A stretch of 7,454 bases of DNA, taken from the NCBI GenBank assembly GCA_021783685.1, contig JAJXTQ010000092.1:1-7454 (forward strand). The letters run 5' to 3'. The stretch's first letter is position 1. The number at the start of each line of letters is the position of its first letter. Made by a program: the position numbers and the translations under genes. This DNA is from Pseudomonadota bacterium (GTDB lineage Bacteria > Pseudomonadota > Gammaproteobacteria > UBA5335). Below the pieces are notes generated by a model. The model did no database searches. It had not been told where the DNA came from and saw only the letters and a list, made by a program, of their open reading frames with translations. Below, piece after piece: positions 6,551 through 7,454 of the stretch.

Positions 6551-7454
6551 TCACGGTCTGCGGTCTTCCCAGTCCTCCCACTCCACCGGGTGGGTCGCGA
6601 GATAGCGGCTGACCGCTGCGCCCATGGTCGGAAAGAAAGTCTCTTCGCCCAGCCGCGCAAACAGCCCGAATCGCTTCATCTTGTCCTTGACGGGATCTTT
6701 CATCTCGGCGAAGCACAGCTCGATGCCGGCCGCACGCAGGGTTTCGTCCAGTTCGGCCAGCATGTCGGCGGAGGTGATGTCCACGCTGGTGACCGGTTCC
6801 GCAGCCACGACCAGCCAGTGCACCGGCGTAGGCGAGGCGGCCACCGCGTCGAGCACGCGATCCTGGAACAGCTCGGCGTTGGCGAAGAACAGGGGCGCAT
6901 CCCAGCGGAACAGCACCAGGCCGGGGATCCGCCGGGCATCAGGATAGCGGGTGATGTCGTGGTAGCCCTTGATGCCCTCGGCGCGACCCAGCACCGCGGA
7001 GTAGGGGCGCCAGGCATCCCACAGAAATTCGATGACGGCAATCACGATCGCCAGCCCGATGCCCGGAATCGCCCCCAGCACGGCCACGCCGACGGTACAG
7101 GCGATAGACAGCCAGAACTCCCAGCGCTGGATGCGATAGATCCGGCGCAGGTCGGCAAACTCGAACAGCCCGATGGCCGAGGCGATCACCACCGCGGCCA
7201 GCGCGCTGGTGGGCAGGTTCTGCAGCAGGTCCGGCGCCACCAGCAGCAGCAGGGCAACGGCGAGCGCTCCGACGACGCCGGTCAGCTGGGTTCTGGACCC
7301 CGCGGCCTCGGCGACGGGGGTGCGCGATGAACTGCTGCTGATCGGAAAGCCCTGAAAAAATCCGGCGGCCAGGTTGGCGGCACCGAGCCCCACCATCTCC
7401 TGATTGGGGTCGACATAGGTTCGGGTCTTGGCCGCATAGACGCGCGAGAGCACG
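6551..7454 (-). CDS. SulP/SLC26-family anion transporter with STAS domain (5'-truncated by window edge)
   Basis: C-terminal ~301 residues of an inner-membrane SulP permease; the N-terminal part lies beyond the window, so the Met at 7453 is internal rather than the start. Seen (fragment numbering): the conserved stretch VDPNQEMVGLGAANLAAGFFQGFP (14-37), then ISSSSSRTPVAEAAG (38-52), the subfamily form of the SGSFSRTAVN motif; hydrophobic segments at about 56-74, 82-98, 113-128 and 130-146; then RWDAPLFFANAE (183-194), the usual entry into the cytoplasmic STAS domain (about 165-287), with SVDITSADML (223-232) at the position of the conserved STAS loop. The stop TGA is at 6551-6553. Family members move sulfate, bicarbonate, dicarboxylates or other anions, usually with a cation; the substrate cannot be assigned here. 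It is co-directional with the efflux operon but separated by 225 bp with a promoter-like element between, so it is probably a separate unit. I see no convincing intrinsic terminator after it. Confidence 0.93.
   Translation of the reverse strand, partial: VLSRVYAAKTRTYVDPNQEMVGLGAANLAAGFFQGFPISSSSSRTPVAEAAGSRTQLTGVVGALAVALLLLVAPDLLQNLPTSALAAVVIASAIGLFEFADLRRIYRIQRWEFWLSIACTVGVAVLGAIPGIGLAIVIAVIEFLWDAWRPYSAVLGRAEGIKGYHDITRYPDARRIPGLVLFRWDAPLFFANAELFQDRVLDAVAASPTPVHWLVVAAEPVTSVDITSADMLAELDETLRAAGIELCFAEMKDPVKDKMKRFGLFARLGEETFFPTMGAAVSRYLATHPVEWEDWEDRRP

Noticed and set aside
6405..6716. A 103-codon minus-strand frame spanning the SulP 3' end and the gap
   Set aside because: More than half overlaps the SulP STAS coding region in another frame. 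The part in the gap has no homology I recognise and no clear ribosome site.
5339..7330. A 663-codon plus-strand frame across the adaptor, the gap and the SulP gene
   Set aside because: It crosses three independent minus-strand elements, has the same low-complexity charged composition, and shows no domain. A shadow frame.

Overview
The window holds a complete tripartite RND efflux operon and, upstream of it, the 3' part of a SulP-family anion transporter gene. All genes lie on the minus strand. The DNA is strongly GC-rich, with G/C-biased third positions. The protein types (NodT-type outer-membrane lipoprotein channel, HAE1/AcrB-like pump, AcrA/MexE-like adaptor) point to a Gram-negative proteobacterium, probably beta or gamma. 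That placement is inference; nothing here fixes the genus.

Layout in the direction of transcription (high to low coordinates): (1) 7454-6551, C-terminal ~300 residues of a SulP transporter with its STAS domain, cut by the window edge. (2) 6550-6326, a 225-bp non-coding gap with a TATATA -10-like element, no convincing -35 and an imperfect dyad upstream, a layout that would suit an activator-dependent promoter. (3) 6325-4808, the periplasmic adaptor. (4) 4790-1584, the RND pump, 17 bp after the adaptor stop. (5) 1591-14, the outer-membrane channel, whose start overlaps the pump stop by 8 bp. Close spacing and overlap indicate one transcription unit. The products should assemble into one envelope-spanning, proton-driven pump: the RND trimer in the inner membrane, the adaptor bridging through an intact RLS-type hairpin-tip motif, and the channel in the outer membrane. 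The substrate cannot be read from the sequence, and no regulator gene lies in the window.

The most unusual feature is the adaptor. After a normal adaptor body, a short Pro/Ala-rich linker leads in frame into a ~100-residue OmpA-like, peptidoglycan-binding-type domain. The Asp and Arg expected to contact diaminopimelate are present at the usual 15-residue spacing. This suggests a pump whose adaptor is itself tied to the cell wall. Other oddities are an Arg/Ser/Ala substitution in the proton-relay helix TM10 of the pump (all classical relay residues are kept), a 62-residue Pro-rich basic tail on the channel, and two competing adaptor start codons.
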